From Pseudohongiella spirulinae (lineage in GTDB: Bacteria > Pseudomonadota > Gammaproteobacteria > Pseudomonadales > Pseudohongiellaceae), in contig NZ_CP013189.1 in the NCBI RefSeq assembly GCF_001444425.1, positions 1,550,001 through 1,614,000 on the forward strand: a stretch of 64,000 nt of DNA, read 5' to 3'. The position numbers and the translations under genes are program-made. Every line of letters starts with the position of its first letter. The stretch's first letter is position 1. Positions 19,948 through 29,842 of the stretch are shown here, in pieces. Below the pieces are notes generated by a model. It did no database searches, had not been told where the DNA came from, and worked only from the letters and a program-made list of their open reading frames with translations.

Positions 19948-22089
19948 ATGATTTATCAAGGCTCAGCCATACAGGTATCACGACTGGAGTCAGGTATAGC
20001 CCGGCTCTGCTTCGATTTGCCTGGTTCGGCAGTCAATGTTTTTAATGAATTGATGCTGAGCGAGCTGGCTCAGGCGGTGACTGCGATAGCGGCGAGCGAT
20101 GTAAAAGGTCTTATCTGTGTCAGTGCCAAATCCTCATATGTGGTTGGCGCCGATATAAAGGAATTTACAGCTAAATTTAAACTGTCTGAGGCTGAACTCC
20201 TGGATTGGGCAGATAAAACCAACCGGATCTTTAATGCACTCGAGGATCTGCCCATCCCGACTGTATCAGCGATTAATGGTATGGCGCTGGGTGGTGGTCT
20301 GGAGGTTTGCCTGGCAACTGATTTCCGGGTCGCTGTAGAGCAGGCCATGCTTGGCTTCCCGGAGGTGAACCTGGGTATATGCCCGGGATTTGGTGGGACG
20401 GTGAGAGCTCCGCGTCTCATGAACGCGGATAATGCCATAGACCTGATCAGGACAGGTCGACCGCTGAGCGCCGGGCAGGCACTTGAGCAGGGGATAGTCG
20501 ACAGTGTCGTGTCGGCTGACGTGCTGGAAGAGGCTGCTGAAGATCTTGTGCAACAGGCGTTGAGCGGTGAGCTGGATATGACAGAGCGTCGCGCCCAGAA
20601 AACCGGCGCGCTGGCGATGAGTCCCGCCAGTATTGAAAAAGTATTCTCGGCTGGATTGGCTCGCACAAACAAAGATGCAGGGCCTCATTATCCAGCCGCA
20701 CCGACCGCGGTAGATGCCATGTGGCAGGCAGCTGATAAATCGAGGGCTGCGGCGCTCAAGCTTGAGAATGAGGCGTTTGTGGCGTTGGCCAGAGGGCAGG
20801 TGGCCGGTAATCTGGTGCAGCTGTTCCTCAATGAACAGTTCCTTAAATCTGTGGCGAAAAAGCAATCGGCCGATGCTGGTAAAATTCAGCAGAGCGCCGT
20901 GATGGGCGCCGGCATTATGGGCGGCGGCATTGCTTACCAATCCGCGTTGCGCGGTGTGCCTATTGTTATGAAAGATATAGCGCAACAAGGCCTGGATCTT
21001 GGGTTGGGTGAAGCGGGCAAACTACTGCGCAAACAGGTTGAAAGGGGCCGAATGAGTCAGGAAGCCGCGGATCGTGTCTTGACGTCAATTTCTGCAACGC
21101 TGGATTATGATCAATTCAAGCAGGTAGATTTTGTTGTAGAGGCTGTGGTTGAGAATGTTGCGGTCAAAAAAGCTGTGCTTGCAGAAGTTGAAAACGTTGT
21201 GCGCCCAGAAACGGTGCTGACTTCAAATACCTCCACTATCTCAATCACTCGCCTGGCAGAGGATCTGCAAAGGCCTGAAAATTTCTGTGGCATGCACTTT
21301 TTTAATCCGGTGCCATTAATGCCATTGGTCGAAGTTATCCGGGGTCAAAAAACAGGCAAACATGCCATTGCAAATACGGTGGCCTATGCCCAGAAACTCG
21401 GTAAAACGCCGATTGTCGTTAATGACTGCCCCGGCTTTTTGGTCAATCGTATCCTGTTTCCTTATTTTGGTGCTTTCTGTCAGCTCCTTAGCGAAGGCGC
21501 GGATTTTCGGGACATTGATCGTGTGATGGAACAATTTGGCTGGCCTATGGGTCCTGCCTATTTGCTGGATGTGGTGGGCATAGACACAGCGTCGCATTGC
21601 ATGAAGGTCATGGCAGAGGGATTCCCTGATCGCATGAAGTACAGCTTTCGAACGGCTGTCGATCATCTCTATGAGGCCGGCAGCTATGGACAGAAAAACG
21701 GCAAAGGGTTCTATCAGTATGAGGCGAACGCTAGCGGACGTCCGGTCAAACAATTTGACGAATCGATACTGGATCAATTAAGGCCCTTGCAGGTCTCCCT
21801 GAGAACTTTCAGCGATGATGAAATACGCGAACGAATGATGCTTGCTCTGTGTCTGGAAGCCGTGCGTTGTCTGGAGGACAATATCGTCAGTTCTGCGGCC
21901 GAAGTTGATATGGGTCTGCTTCTGGGGCTGGGTTACCCCCGTTTCAGGGGCGGTGCGTTGCGCTATATTGATAATTACGGCTTGCCCGAATTCTGTGCCA
22001 TGGCTGATAAGTATGCCGATCTGGGCGCCTTGTATCATCCCACGGCTGGCTTGCGAGAAATGGCCGCAGCCGACAAAACATTTTATTGA
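19948..22089 (+). CDS. fadB: Fatty acid oxidation complex subunit alpha (enoyl-CoA hydratase / 3-hydroxyacyl-CoA dehydrogenase)
   Basis: This 713-residue bifunctional enzyme of aerobic beta-oxidation is full length. An N-terminal crotonase domain ([36 protein letters not shown] with the catalytic Glu) is followed by a dehydrogenase domain. The latter has [29 protein letters not shown] with the catalytic His, and [14 protein letters not shown] lies before the ATG. The thiolase partner fadA, normally the next gene, is absent; ttcA follows instead. The thiolase must be supplied from elsewhere. Confidence 0.95.
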   Translation: MIYQGSAIQVSRLESGIARLCFDLPGSAVNVFNELMLSELAQAVTAIAASDVKGLICVSAKSSYVVGADIKEFTAKFKLSEAELLDWADKTNRIFNALEDLPIPTVSAINGMALGGGLEVCLATDFRVAVEQAMLGFPEVNLGICPGFGGTVRAPRLMNADNAIDLIRTGRPLSAGQALEQGIVDSVVSADVLEEAAEDLVQQALSGELDMTERRAQKTGALAMSPASIEKVFSAGLARTNKDAGPHYPAAPTAVDAMWQAADKSRAAALKLENEAFVALARGQVAGNLVQLFLNEQFLKSVAKKQSADAGKIQQSAVMGAGIMGGGIAYQSALRGVPIVMKDIAQQGLDLGLGEAGKLLRKQVERGRMSQEAADRVLTSISATLDYDQFKQVDFVVEAVVENVAVKKAVLAEVENVVRPETVLTSNTSTISITRLAEDLQRPENFCGMHFFNPVPLMPLVEVIRGQKTGKHAIANTVAYAQKLGKTPIVVNDCPGFLVNRILFPYFGAFCQLLSEGADFRDIDRVMEQFGWPMGPAYLLDVVGIDTASHCMKVMAEGFPDRMKYSFRTAVDHLYEAGSYGQKNGKGFYQYEANASGRPVKQFDESILDQLRPLQVSLRTFSDDEIRERMMLALCLEAVRCLEDNIVSSAAEVDMGLLLGLGYPRFRGGALRYIDNYGLPEFCAMADKYADLGALYHPTAGLREMAAADKTFY

Positions 22090-22100
22090 GATTGGTTGTT

Positions 22101-22964
22101 GTGGACGTATTATTCAGTAATGCATCGCCCTCTGCGGAGGATAAATCGTCAGACAAAAAGCTGAATCGGGCACGCAAGAGTCTGCGGCGTGATGTTGGTC
22201 GGGCTATTGCCGACTACAATATGATTGAAGATGGCGACCTCATCATGGTCTGTCTGAGTGGTGGAAAAGACTCCTACACAATGCTGGATGTATTGCTGCA
22301 CCTTCAGAAACATGCCCCGATTGATTTCCGGATAAAGGTTGTCAACCTTGACCAGAAACAGCCGGGATTCCCGGAACACGTGTTACCTGACTACCTGGAT
22401 AAACTGGGTGTTGATTATTTCATTATCGAACAGGATACGTTTTCCATCGTCAAGGAGAAGACTCCGGAAGGCAAAACTTACTGTGGGTTGTGTTCACGCC
22501 TGAGAAGAGGCAACCTGTATAGCTACGCGCGGCAGATAGGAGCTAATAAAATCGCGCTCGGACACCACCGTGACGATATTGTGGAAACATTGTTCCTGAA
22601 TATGTTTTTTGGCGCGAAACTCAAGGCAATGCCACCCAAGCTGCTAAGTGATGACAAGCAAAACATTGTTATTCGGCCACTTGCTTACGTGGCCGAAAAA
22701 GACATTGAGCGTTATGCCAGGCTCAGGGGGTTTCCCATAATCCCCTGCAATCTCTGCGGCACCCAGGACAACATGCAGCGCCAGGAAATGAAGGCTATGC
22801 TTCAGGGCTGGGAGAAAAAGTGGCCAGGGCGGATTGATAATATATTCAGAAGCATCTGTAATGTTGAACCTTCACAGCTGGCGGATACCAAGCTTTTTCC
22901 GTTCCGGGATCTTAAACAGGAAGTCAGCGATAAAACTCGTATCAATGTCGTGAATGTCGCCTGA
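22101..22964 (+). CDS. ttcA: tRNA 2-thiocytidine(32) synthetase TtcA
   Basis: TtcA is an ATP- and [4Fe-4S]-dependent enzyme that thiolates C32 of some tRNAs. This 287-residue protein has the PP-loop [14 protein letters not shown]. The cluster cysteines lie in [11 protein letters not shown] and, further on, in [22 protein letters not shown] is a family signature. The start is uncertain: GTG at 22101 is preferred, with TTG codons at 22086 and 22092 as alternatives close to the fadB stop. It heads the ttcA-yheU-tusA-xni-pdxB group. Confidence 0.94.
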   Translation: MDVLFSNASPSAEDKSSDKKLNRARKSLRRDVGRAIADYNMIEDGDLIMVCLSGGKDSYTMLDVLLHLQKHAPIDFRIKVVNLDQKQPGFPEHVLPDYLDKLGVDYFIIEQDTFSIVKEKTPEGKTYCGLCSRLRRGNLYSYARQIGANKIALGHHRDDIVETLFLNMFFGAKLKAMPPKLLSDDKQNIVIRPLAYVAEKDIERYARLRGFPIIPCNLCGTQDNMQRQEMKAMLQGWEKKWPGRIDNIFRSICNVEPSQLADTKLFPFRDLKQEVSDKTRINVVNVA

Positions 22965-22966
22965 GT

Positions 22967-23176
22967 ATGCGCATCCCTTGGCAGTCATTGGCGGATGAGA
23001 CGCTGACCGCACTTATAGAGGAGTTCGTATCTCGTGAAGGTACTGATTATGGCCAGCATGAGTACACTCTGGAAGAAAAAGTCAGTCACGTACGCAGGCA
23101 ACTGAAATGCGGAGATGCCGAGATCGATTTTGATGTCGAGAGCAGCACCTGTAATATCGTGGCTGTTACAAAATAG
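22967..23176 (+). CDS. yheU: YheU family protein (UPF0270)
   Basis: This 69-residue protein is clearly like E. coli YheU (72 residues): IPWQSLADETLTALIEEFV and SREGTDYGQHEYTLEEKV are nearly colinear with it. It is predicted soluble and acidic, and no function is established. It begins two bases after ttcA. Confidence 0.88.
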   Translation: MRIPWQSLADETLTALIEEFVSREGTDYGQHEYTLEEKVSHVRRQLKCGDAEIDFDVESSTCNIVAVTK

Positions 23177-23197
23177 AACGCAGGAGAGATGAATCGG

Positions 23198-23440
23198 ATG
23201 TCCGAGTCGATCAGTGTCGACGTCAGTGTAGATGCCAGGGGACTTTTTTGTCCCGAACCGGTAATGATGTTGCACAGTCATTTCAGAGACATGTCGGGAG
23301 GACAGGTGCTTGAGCTGATTGCCACTGACCCGTCGACGACGCGTGATGTACCCAGATTCTGTCAGTTTCTAGGTCACGAGCTGCTCCGTCAGACCGAGTC
23401 AGAGGGTGAATTTCACTATCTCCTGAGAAAATGTGAATGA
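23198..23440 (+). CDS. tusA: TusA family sulfurtransferase
   Basis: This 80-residue sulfur-carrier protein has [14 protein letters not shown], which contains the CPxP persulfide-forming cysteine. AGGAGAG lies too close to the ATG at 23189 but 11 bases before the ATG at 23198, so the second is chosen. TusA relays persulfide sulfur to tRNA thiolation and other pathways. It is two genes downstream of the tRNA thiolase TtcA and overlaps xni by four bases. Confidence 0.88.
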   Translation: MSESISVDVSVDARGLFCPEPVMMLHSHFRDMSGGQVLELIATDPSTTRDVPRFCQFLGHELLRQTESEGEFHYLLRKCE

Positions 23441-24348
23441 AGGAATCGTTGTATCTGATAGATGCCTCGATTTATGTGTTTCAAGCGCATTTCTCACCTT
23501 ATCAGCAGTCTTTTTCAATTACGGGACACGATCGTAGCGCTTTTGTGGGGTTTTCTCGATTTCTGTTGAGACTACTGCATAGCATCAGACAGGAGTCAAA
23601 AAATTCTTCGGTTGCAGTAGCGTTTGATGAAAGCCTGTTTAGTGGATTCAGGCATCAGTTGTACCAGGACTACAAATCCAACCGGGTATTGCCCGACGAG
23701 AATCTGTCACTGCAGTTAAAAGCCTGCCAACAACTCTGCAACGTGCTTGGGGCCAAATCGTTTGCCAGCCAGGCGTATGAAGCGGATGACATTATAGGTA
23801 CACTCAAGCGACGCGTTGCCGGCCCGTCAGCAGTAAAAATTGTCAGTCGCGACAAGGATCTGGCTCAGTTACTCAGCAATGAGAGTGATCGCCTGGTCGA
23901 TATGCAATCCCGCATGTCCCGGTCGCGGGTCGATATTTTTGAGCAGTACGGGATTTGGCCAGAGCAGTTTCCTTGCTATCTGGGGTTGGTAGGAGATGCT
24001 GTGGACTGTATTCCCGGCGTCCCGGGCATTGGGCCGGTGACAGCAAGGAGTCTGTTATCACACTTTGTCAACCTGGATGATCTGTATGGTCGTCTGAGTG
24101 AAATCCCGAACCTGAAATTTCGCGGTGCGGGAAGGTGTGGTGATAAACTGCAGCAATACGAAGAGCAGGCGCTTCTTAGCCGGACACTGGCCCGCATATG
24201 CGATACGGCTGACGAGCCATTCGCAGCCCTGAGTGCCGAACACTTGCTGCTGGAGTCCGGGAATGACACTGCGTTTCGTGAATTGCTGCGGGACATGGAA
24301 CTGGACGAATATACTTATAATAGTCTGGTGAGTCAGGCATCTTTATGA
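23437..24348 (+). CDS. xni: 5'-3' exonuclease / flap endonuclease (Xni-ExoIX type)
   Basis: This 303-residue protein resembles the 5' nuclease domain of DNA polymerase I and E. coli Xni. The metal-binding acidic clusters are visible: [13 protein letters not shown] (residues 7-19), [21 protein letters not shown] and [18 protein letters not shown]. The last leads into the helix-three-turn-helix DNA-binding segment. It is longer than E. coli Xni (251) and retains the catalytic Asp residues, so it is probably active. ATGA overlaps join it to tusA and pdxB. Confidence 0.87.
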   Translation: MKESLYLIDASIYVFQAHFSPYQQSFSITGHDRSAFVGFSRFLLRLLHSIRQESKNSSVAVAFDESLFSGFRHQLYQDYKSNRVLPDENLSLQLKACQQLCNVLGAKSFASQAYEADDIIGTLKRRVAGPSAVKIVSRDKDLAQLLSNESDRLVDMQSRMSRSRVDIFEQYGIWPEQFPCYLGLVGDAVDCIPGVPGIGPVTARSLLSHFVNLDDLYGRLSEIPNLKFRGAGRCGDKLQQYEEQALLSRTLARICDTADEPFAALSAEHLLLESGNDTAFRELLRDMELDEYTYNSLVSQASL

Positions 24349-25499
24349 AGATAGTGGCAGATCAGAATATTCTGGCTATCGATACCTGGAAAATGGATCA
24401 TCACGAGTTGCACCTCGTAGCAGGTCGAGAAATTAGTCCTGCGCATGTCAAAGATGCAGATGCTTTGTTGGTGCGGTCTATTACGCGGGTTGATCGTGAG
24501 TTGCTCCGGGATAGCCGGGTCAGATTTGTCGGGACTGCTACCAGTGGTACTGATCATCTGGATCTGGAATGGCTTGCATCCAAAGGCATTAAGGTTGCGG
24601 ATGCCGCCGGATCAAATGCCAATTCGGTAGCGGAGTATGTTATTGCCTGTCTTGCGGAGCTGATTCGTACCCATGATGTGGACGTATGGCAGAAGACTAT
24701 CGCTATTGTGGGTGCGGGGCATGTTGGTTCCGCACTCGGTCAGCGACTGCACAATATGGGAATGAAGTGTGTTGCCTGTGACCCGCATCAACAGCTTTTA
24801 AAACAGCTTGACTATGTCTCACTGCATGATGCTCTGCAGGCTGACATTGTCTGCCTGCATACTCCCCTGGTCGAAAATGGCAAACATCCTACCCGTTATA
24901 TGATCAACAAAGAGCGGCTGGCAAACATGCGTAAAGATGCCGTGCTCATTAATGCAGGGCGCGGTGAAGTCGTCAATAATGCGCAGCTCTTGCAACACTT
25001 GCGGTGCCATGACTCCTTTTTGGCCATGCTGGATGTCTGGGAGAATGAACCCTCGCCCGATTCTGAATTGCTGGAACAGGTTTTTGTGGGCACACCGCAT
25101 ATAGCGGGATACAGCGTTGAGGCAAAACTTGCAGCTAGTCGCTGTATTGTAGATGCGCTGTGCCAGGCTTTCGCGTTGGATAATTCATTTGTCGGCTCAC
25201 CGGCGCATTTGCCGCGGCTGGTGCAGGATATAACGCACACAGAGTTGCAACAGACCGATCAGCAGATATTTGCGGAACTGATTAACCAGTGTTTGTCGCT
25301 GTCTAACTTGACACAATCGTTTCGCAGAGCGAATAAGAAGGCGGATCCAGAAAAAGTGTCGCAAGGTAAGGTATTTGACAAGCTCAGAAAGCAGTTGGCA
25401 GAGCGCCGCGAGTTTTCAGCATGTCATGTCCAGGCTGCCGCTGTGACACCACAGGTGGCGTCCTGGTTACATTCAGCGGGATTCGTACTGCAGGCCTGA
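24345..25499 (+). CDS. pdxB: Erythronate-4-phosphate dehydrogenase
   Basis: PdxB catalyses the second step of the DXP-independent pyridoxal phosphate pathway. This 384-residue D-2-hydroxyacid dehydrogenase has VGTATSGTDHLD, the NAD-binding VGAGHVGSALGQRL, LINAGRGEVV with the catalytic Arg, and LDVWENEP / TPHIAGYS with the catalytic Glu and His. The C-terminal dimerisation domain is present. It overlaps xni by four bases, and its stop directly abuts the convergent alaA stop. Confidence 0.95.
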   Translation: MKIVADQNILAIDTWKMDHHELHLVAGREISPAHVKDADALLVRSITRVDRELLRDSRVRFVGTATSGTDHLDLEWLASKGIKVADAAGSNANSVAEYVIACLAELIRTHDVDVWQKTIAIVGAGHVGSALGQRLHNMGMKCVACDPHQQLLKQLDYVSLHDALQADIVCLHTPLVENGKHPTRYMINKERLANMRKDAVLINAGRGEVVNNAQLLQHLRCHDSFLAMLDVWENEPSPDSELLEQVFVGTPHIAGYSVEAKLAASRCIVDALCQAFALDNSFVGSPAHLPRLVQDITHTELQQTDQQIFAELINQCLSLSNLTQSFRRANKKADPEKVSQGKVFDKLRKQLAERREFSACHVQAAAVTPQVASWLHSAGFVLQA

Positions 25500-26720
25500 T
25501 TAATAGAGGCGTGACCATTTCGCCAGGAATTTCTCAAACTTCGTGACGGCCTGTTGCAGGACATCGACAGTTGGCAAAAATACGATACGTAAATGATGTG
25601 TATCCTGAATATTAAACGCGCTGCCTTGTACCAACAGAATTTTCTCCCGTTCCAATAGCTCCAGAATAAACTGCTGATCATCAACGATGTTGTAACGTGA
25701 TGGATCCAGTCGCGGGAACATGTATATGGCGCCTTTGGGTTTAACACAAGAAACACCTGGGATTTGCGTGAGCGCATTATAGGCAGTGTCACGCTGATCG
25801 CGAAGCCGGCCTCCGGGGATGATCAGCTCGTTAATACTCTGATAGCCGCCCAGGGCGGTCTGTACGGCATATTGCGCAGGTACATTGGCGCAAAGGCGCA
25901 TGTTGGAAAGTATTTCCAGGCCTTCAATGTAGCCGGCAGCCCGTTCCCGGGCGCCACTGAGAATCATCCACCCGGAGCGAAAACCTGCCAGGCGGTAAGA
26001 TTTTGACAGTCCGTTGAAAGTCACAATAAACAGATCATCGCACAGCGAGGCGATCGGAGTATGCACGGCATCATCGTACAGGATCTTGCTGTAAATTTCG
26101 TCAGCAAATAAGATCAGCTGATGCTTTCTGGCGACCCGTATCAATTCCATCAATAATTCCGGACTGTAAACTGCTCCGGTTGGATTATTAGGGTTGATCA
26201 GCACGAGCGCGCGGGTCCGCGAGGTAATTTTCTTCTCGATATCGTCGATATCCGGATACCAGTCGCTTTGTTCATCACAGATATAATGCACCGGATTACC
26301 ACCTGCCAAACTGACAGCAGCAGTCCACAGCGGGTAGTCAGGAGCGGGTACCAGAACTTCATCATTGTTGTTCAACAAGGCCTGCATGGACATGACGATC
26401 AGTTCACTGACGCCGTTGCCAAGGTAGATGTCGTCGATATCAACCCCGTCTATGCCGATTTTCTGGCATTCCTGCATAATGGCCTTGCGGGCTGAAAAGA
26501 GTCCTTTGGAGTCGCTGTAGCCCTGCGCGTTGGAAAGATTGCGGATTACATCCTGAATGATCTCGTCAGGCGCTTCAAATCCGAAGGGGGCCGGGTTGCC
26601 AATATTCAGCTTAAGAATTCGATTGCCTTCTTCCTCAAGCTGTTTGGCAACTTCCAGGACGGGGCCCCGAATGTCGTAACAAACTTTGGCCAGCTTCTCC
26701 GATTGTCCAATCATATCCAT
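25500..26720 (-). CDS. alaA: Alanine aminotransferase AlaA (PLP-dependent, class I)
   Basis: This 406-residue protein is nearly colinear with E. coli AlaA (405), which makes alanine from pyruvate and glutamate. LNIGNPAPFGFEAPDEI, LVPAPDYPLWTAAVSL and LINPNNPTGAVYS are visible. The PLP-binding lysine is in FNGLSKSYRLAGFRSGW. A second Met two codons in is an alternative start. The cofactor PLP is the product of the pathway of the convergent neighbour pdxB. The gene diverges from msrB. Confidence 0.94.
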   Translation of the reverse strand: MDMIGQSEKLAKVCYDIRGPVLEVAKQLEEEGNRILKLNIGNPAPFGFEAPDEIIQDVIRNLSNAQGYSDSKGLFSARKAIMQECQKIGIDGVDIDDIYLGNGVSELIVMSMQALLNNNDEVLVPAPDYPLWTAAVSLAGGNPVHYICDEQSDWYPDIDDIEKKITSRTRALVLINPNNPTGAVYSPELLMELIRVARKHQLILFADEIYSKILYDDAVHTPIASLCDDLFIVTFNGLSKSYRLAGFRSGWMILSGARERAAGYIEGLEILSNMRLCANVPAQYAVQTALGGYQSINELIIPGGRLRDQRDTAYNALTQIPGVSCVKPKGAIYMFPRLDPSRYNIVDDQQFILELLEREKILLVQGSAFNIQDTHHLRIVFLPTVDVLQQAVTKFEKFLAKWSRLY

Positions 26721-26790
26721 AGTCAGGTATCCGGGGTGTGCGATAATGGCGGATATTGTAAACTGACATCAGAAAAATGATAGGGGCGCT

Positions 26791-26819
26791 TTGCCCAACG
26801 CGCTGATTGAATGTGATTA
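26791..26819 (+). promoter_or_regulatory. Possible msrB promoter
   Basis: TTGCCC (26791-26796), a 17-base spacer and GATTAT (26814-26819) each match the sigma-70 consensus at four of six positions. The site lies about 30 bases before the msrB ATG in the alaA-msrB divergent region. It is a weak candidate. Confidence 0.35.
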
Positions 26820-26849
26820 TGCAGATAATTTTTAGCAGGTGATAAAACT

Positions 26850-27245
26850 ATGAGTCAGAAAGTGTCGGAGAATAGAGACGCACTCAAGCAATCGTTGGAC
26901 GAGGAAACTTACCGCATTGTCTGCGACTGTGGAACCGAGCCGGCCTTTACCGGTAAGTATTGGGATTGCAAAACGCCAGGTGTCTATCATTGTGTTGTTT
27001 GTCAGCAGGCTTTATTTGACTCGGATACCAAATATGATTCTGGCTCGGGCTGGCCCAGTTATTTTCAGCCTGTTACCGAGTCTGCGGTCAAAGAACAGCA
27101 GGATATCAGCCTTGGTATGGTCAGGACTGAAATCCTGTGCGGCAACTGTGAGGCGCATTTGGGGCATGTATTCCCCGATGGGCCGCCGCCTACAGGTCTT
27201 CGATACTGCATAAATTCAGCTGCATTGAACCTGCAGGCTCGTTGA
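26850..27245 (+). CDS. msrB: Peptide-methionine (R)-S-oxide reductase MsrB
   Basis: This 131-residue enzyme reduces the R-epimer of methionine sulfoxide in proteins. Two CxxC pairs (CVVC and CGNC) bind structural zinc. The catalytic cysteine is in RYCINSAAL near the C-terminus, and SGSGWPSY is a family motif. Length is typical. It has no signal peptide and is therefore cytoplasmic. It may form a short operon with the barrel-protein gene that starts 16 bases after its stop. Confidence 0.95.
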   Translation: MSQKVSENRDALKQSLDEETYRIVCDCGTEPAFTGKYWDCKTPGVYHCVVCQQALFDSDTKYDSGSGWPSYFQPVTESAVKEQQDISLGMVRTEILCGNCEAHLGHVFPDGPPPTGLRYCINSAALNLQAR

Positions 27246-27261
27246 GTTGATCAGGGGGCGG

Positions 27262-28041
27262 ATGATTCGCTTTGTCTTTGGCCTGGTCATTGCGCCCTGG
27301 GTGTCAACGGTGGCTTATGCCGCGGAGTCAGACGAATCCAGCTTGTCTCATACCACTTCGGCTGGCATCTATTACAGTCGCGGCACTTATGGTGAACAAC
27401 AAGCCACACGAATTCGTTATTCGCCGGTATCACATGAAGTTTCGTCAGGTCCGTGGCGTGCGAAAGCGACACTGTCCCGGGTGGAGATAGCCGGCCCAGG
27501 GAATGTACTGGTTAACGTGGGCAATATCGGTCGCGCCGGGGAAGGGGCAGGATCAGAGTCCGGCGCTGGCGATGTGCTGCTGAATCTGACTTACGAAGTG
27601 CCGACGATCTCGAATCGACTGCCTTTTTTCGATATCGGTGTTGAAATCAAAATTCCGACGGCCGATGAGAACAGGGGGCTGGGTACGGGCAAAGTGGATA
27701 GCAGCATGCAGCTGGATTTCTTTCAGACGGTTGGCAATATTACTTTGTTTGGCACCGCAGCATGGAAGTACAGGCAGTCATCGGAATTTTTCCCGCAACT
27801 TCGCAATTCCTGGCTGCTGTCGGCAGGTGCCTCGATACCGCTGACTGACTCTACTCAGGTCGGTTTTTTTTATGACTACCAGCAGGCCGTATCTGATTTT
27901 AGTGGTGCAACCCGGGAGTGGGTGCCGTATGTGAACTGGAGATTGAGTGATCGTTGGAGCCTGATGTTGTATGCGGTCAAAGGTTTTACCGACGACAGCG
28001 CAGACCGGGCAGCAGGTATGCAGCTCGGATTGCGCTGGTAA
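27262..28041 (+). CDS. Predicted outer-membrane beta-barrel protein
   Basis: This 259-residue protein starts at the ATG at 27262, which has AGGGG a few bases upstream; a TTG at 27247 is the alternative. A signal peptide ending near AYA-AESDE is followed by repeated amphipathic strands. GAGDVLLNLTYEVP and the C-terminal MQLGLRW with a terminal aromatic residue look like an outer-membrane barrel of the transporter/MetA-phenol group. The substrate is unknown. It sits at the left edge of the accessory block, convergent with the glycine-rich gene. Confidence 0.7.
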   Translation: MIRFVFGLVIAPWVSTVAYAAESDESSLSHTTSAGIYYSRGTYGEQQATRIRYSPVSHEVSSGPWRAKATLSRVEIAGPGNVLVNVGNIGRAGEGAGSESGAGDVLLNLTYEVPTISNRLPFFDIGVEIKIPTADENRGLGTGKVDSSMQLDFFQTVGNITLFGTAAWKYRQSSEFFPQLRNSWLLSAGASIPLTDSTQVGFFYDYQQAVSDFSGATREWVPYVNWRLSDRWSLMLYAVKGFTDDSADRAAGMQLGLRW

Positions 28042-28046
28042 GGTGC

Positions 28047-28925
28047 TCAGATTCGCATGGGCTGAGGGCGCGGCGGTTTGATTGAGGCCCTGTCCACAGC
28101 AGGCCGCATGCGCTGAAAAGGAGGTAATTCTGGCCGACTGATGCGCTCGGGAGTATCGCGCCGCAGTTCTTCGTTTGTCTGGTCGGGCGCTTGTTGGCCT
28201 TCCGGTTCATTCATCCCGTCAGTATCCGGGCTGTTCGCCAGCTCTGGAACACTCAGAGGCGGCAGATCATTCTGCTCAGGCTCATGATTCAAGTATTCAG
28301 CATCGACAGATTCGGTTGCAGGCCGTTGATTCTGCTGGGCCAGAGACTCGGTCAGAGTCTCCACAAGCGGAGGCATCTCAGGTATGGTGGCCTGAATTTC
28401 GAGCGATGCTTCTTCTATCATGGTACTGTCCTGACGGTTCGCCAGCTCTATTATTCGGCGGGTTTCCGGCGCGATGAGGTTGTCGTTCGCCAAATCCTGG
28501 ATGCGTAGTGCATCACTATCAGTAGCGACAGGCATTGCTGGCTGAGTAAACGGATCGACAGGAGGATTCCTTTGCAGTTCAATCAGGGGCTGCATTTCTT
28601 CAGGAATGTCTGCCGTTTCGAGTTCACGCGGAAACCAGGGGGCGGGCCATTCCGCCTGCGGGCCATCTACGCTGTCACCCTGTTGGACTTCCTGTTGGCT
28701 GCTGTCTCCCAGATAAGGTACCGGGCCGCCAGTGCCGCCGAACCCGCTATCACCAAAGCTGCCGGATTTGCCCGTGCCGCCCATGCCGCTACCCTGGTCG
28801 TCACCACCGCCGCCGCGGATCAGGCCCAGACTCTGCGTAGCAATGATGAGACTGCACAGGAACATGGCCGCTGCAACCAGAAGTGCAATCGGGTATTGTC
28901 GCAATGCAAGAATGGCTTTAGGCAT
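28047..28925 (-). CDS. Uncharacterised glycine-rich, single-membrane-span protein
   Basis: I do not recognise the family. Read from the ATG at 28925, the 292 residues comprise a membrane segment at about 12-33 and a glycine-rich stretch at about 38-70. This stretch carries two copies of a G-[MF]-GGTG unit (SGMGGTG, SGFGGTG). A long, low-complexity acidic and Pro/Gln-rich region follows, ending in a basic Pro/Arg tail. No catalytic motif is visible. The start codon lies inside the end of the DUF6502 gene (8-base overlap), so the two are co-translated. It is probably anchored in the inner membrane with a periplasmic disordered domain. Confidence 0.65.
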   Translation of the reverse strand: MPKAILALRQYPIALLVAAAMFLCSLIIATQSLGLIRGGGGDDQGSGMGGTGKSGSFGDSGFGGTGGPVPYLGDSSQQEVQQGDSVDGPQAEWPAPWFPRELETADIPEEMQPLIELQRNPPVDPFTQPAMPVATDSDALRIQDLANDNLIAPETRRIIELANRQDSTMIEEASLEIQATIPEMPPLVETLTESLAQQNQRPATESVDAEYLNHEPEQNDLPPLSVPELANSPDTDGMNEPEGQQAPDQTNEELRRDTPERISRPELPPFQRMRPAVDRASIKPPRPQPMRI

Positions 28926-29790
28926 GATCTCCGTCCCCGACCTTCTGGTCGTGCAGATCATTGTAATGGAATATGCCGAAATTCATACGATAATTTGCAT
29001 TATCGCCCTGGTCGCGCTGCTGCAGAGTCAGGGCGCGGTGGTTGACCTTGAGCAGGGCCTCCATGCCGAGCTGACGGGCGAGATCTGAGATTTCTTCAAC
29101 GGATTCGGCGCTCAGTTGATCATAATAAACAGTCCGGTCAAAGAACGGGGGCTGTTTCCCCAGCAGGTTGTGCGTGCCAGCACTGATATGATCGTGCAGG
29201 GATTTGCCAAAAAAGAAGGCTTTTTCATCAAATCCTTTTTCTGGCGTGAAAGCACCGGTGTTGAGGCTGATGCGGTCGTCGGTATTAACCTGAGCGACCC
29301 CCAGACGCAACCATTCGTCAAGAATGACTCGTGGCCGTATATCCTTTCGACAAACGCGTTCCACCAACTCTTCGAAGGATGGTGTATTGTCTCCTGAAGT
29401 CATTGGTAATGCGACTGGATGTCCGCCTGCGTCGCAGTATCTGTCGGATCCTGTCCAGATTGCGATCAGTTGGGCACCTACGGATATGTTTGCCGGAACA
29501 GATGTCAGAGGTTGCTTTTCTTCCCTAAGACGTTTGACGTCTTTTCGGTGCACTCCGGTGAGCATGGTGATTCGGCTGTCAGACTGTCGTTTGCCGTGGA
29601 CAGAGAATTCCTGCTCAGCGACTTCTACATAAAGCCGCTTTAATACGTTGATCAACATGGGGTAGGTGATCTGAAAGGATAGCATTAGTCGAACCAGTGG
29701 TCTCAAAACCTTAACGATGGCAGCAAGCAGCCTGGGTGGTGGCTGACCCATTGTCTGCTCTTTACTCTGGTCGATGGTTTGCTTGTCCAT
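28918..29790 (-). CDS. DUF6502 family protein, probable HTH transcriptional regulator
   Basis: Read from the ATG at 29790, this is a 290-residue cytoplasmic protein. RPLVRLMLSFQITYPMLINV is followed by a helix-turn-helix-like segment at about residues 72-89 (SRITMLTGVHRKDVKRL). The rest shows no enzyme motif. An alternative ATG at 29751 (MGQPPP) has a better ribosome site (AAGAG) and would suit a transcript starting near 29790. Two perfect 17-bp palindromes and a half-site lie just upstream, between this gene and the divergent hydrolase-like gene, as expected for an autoregulated operator. The regulator role is inference from the HTH and the operators. Confidence 0.7.
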   Translation of the reverse strand: MDKQTIDQSKEQTMGQPPPRLLAAIVKVLRPLVRLMLSFQITYPMLINVLKRLYVEVAEQEFSVHGKRQSDSRITMLTGVHRKDVKRLREEKQPLTSVPANISVGAQLIAIWTGSDRYCDAGGHPVALPMTSGDNTPSFEELVERVCRKDIRPRVILDEWLRLGVAQVNTDDRISLNTGAFTPEKGFDEKAFFFGKSLHDHISAGTHNLLGKQPPFFDRTVYYDQLSAESVEEISDLARQLGMEALLKVNHRALTLQQRDQGDNANYRMNFGIFHYNDLHDQKVGDGDHA

Positions 29791-29796
29791 GGTTTC

Positions 29797-29825
29797 AGTA
29801 TACATCAGGTGGGAATTGTTCCCAC
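29797..29825 (-). promoter_or_regulatory. Candidate DUF6502 promoter overlapping the first palindrome
   Basis: On the minus strand TATACT (29802 down to 29797) matches the -10 consensus at five of six positions. The -35 region falls inside the palindrome at 29809-29825 and is poor (three of six), as in activated or repressed promoters. Transcription would start near 29790, making an ATG at 29790 leaderless and favouring 29751. Confidence 0.4.
29809..29825. promoter_or_regulatory. 17-bp palindromic operator 1
   Basis: GTGGGAATTGTTCCCAC has perfect 7-base arms around a 3-base centre. It shares both arms with operator 2 at 29848-29864, 39 bases away centre to centre. A lone TCCCAC half-site lies between them at 29837-29842. 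It is predicted to bind a dimeric regulator, plausibly DUF6502. Confidence 0.7.
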
Positions 29826-29842
29826 AACTATTTGAATCCCAC

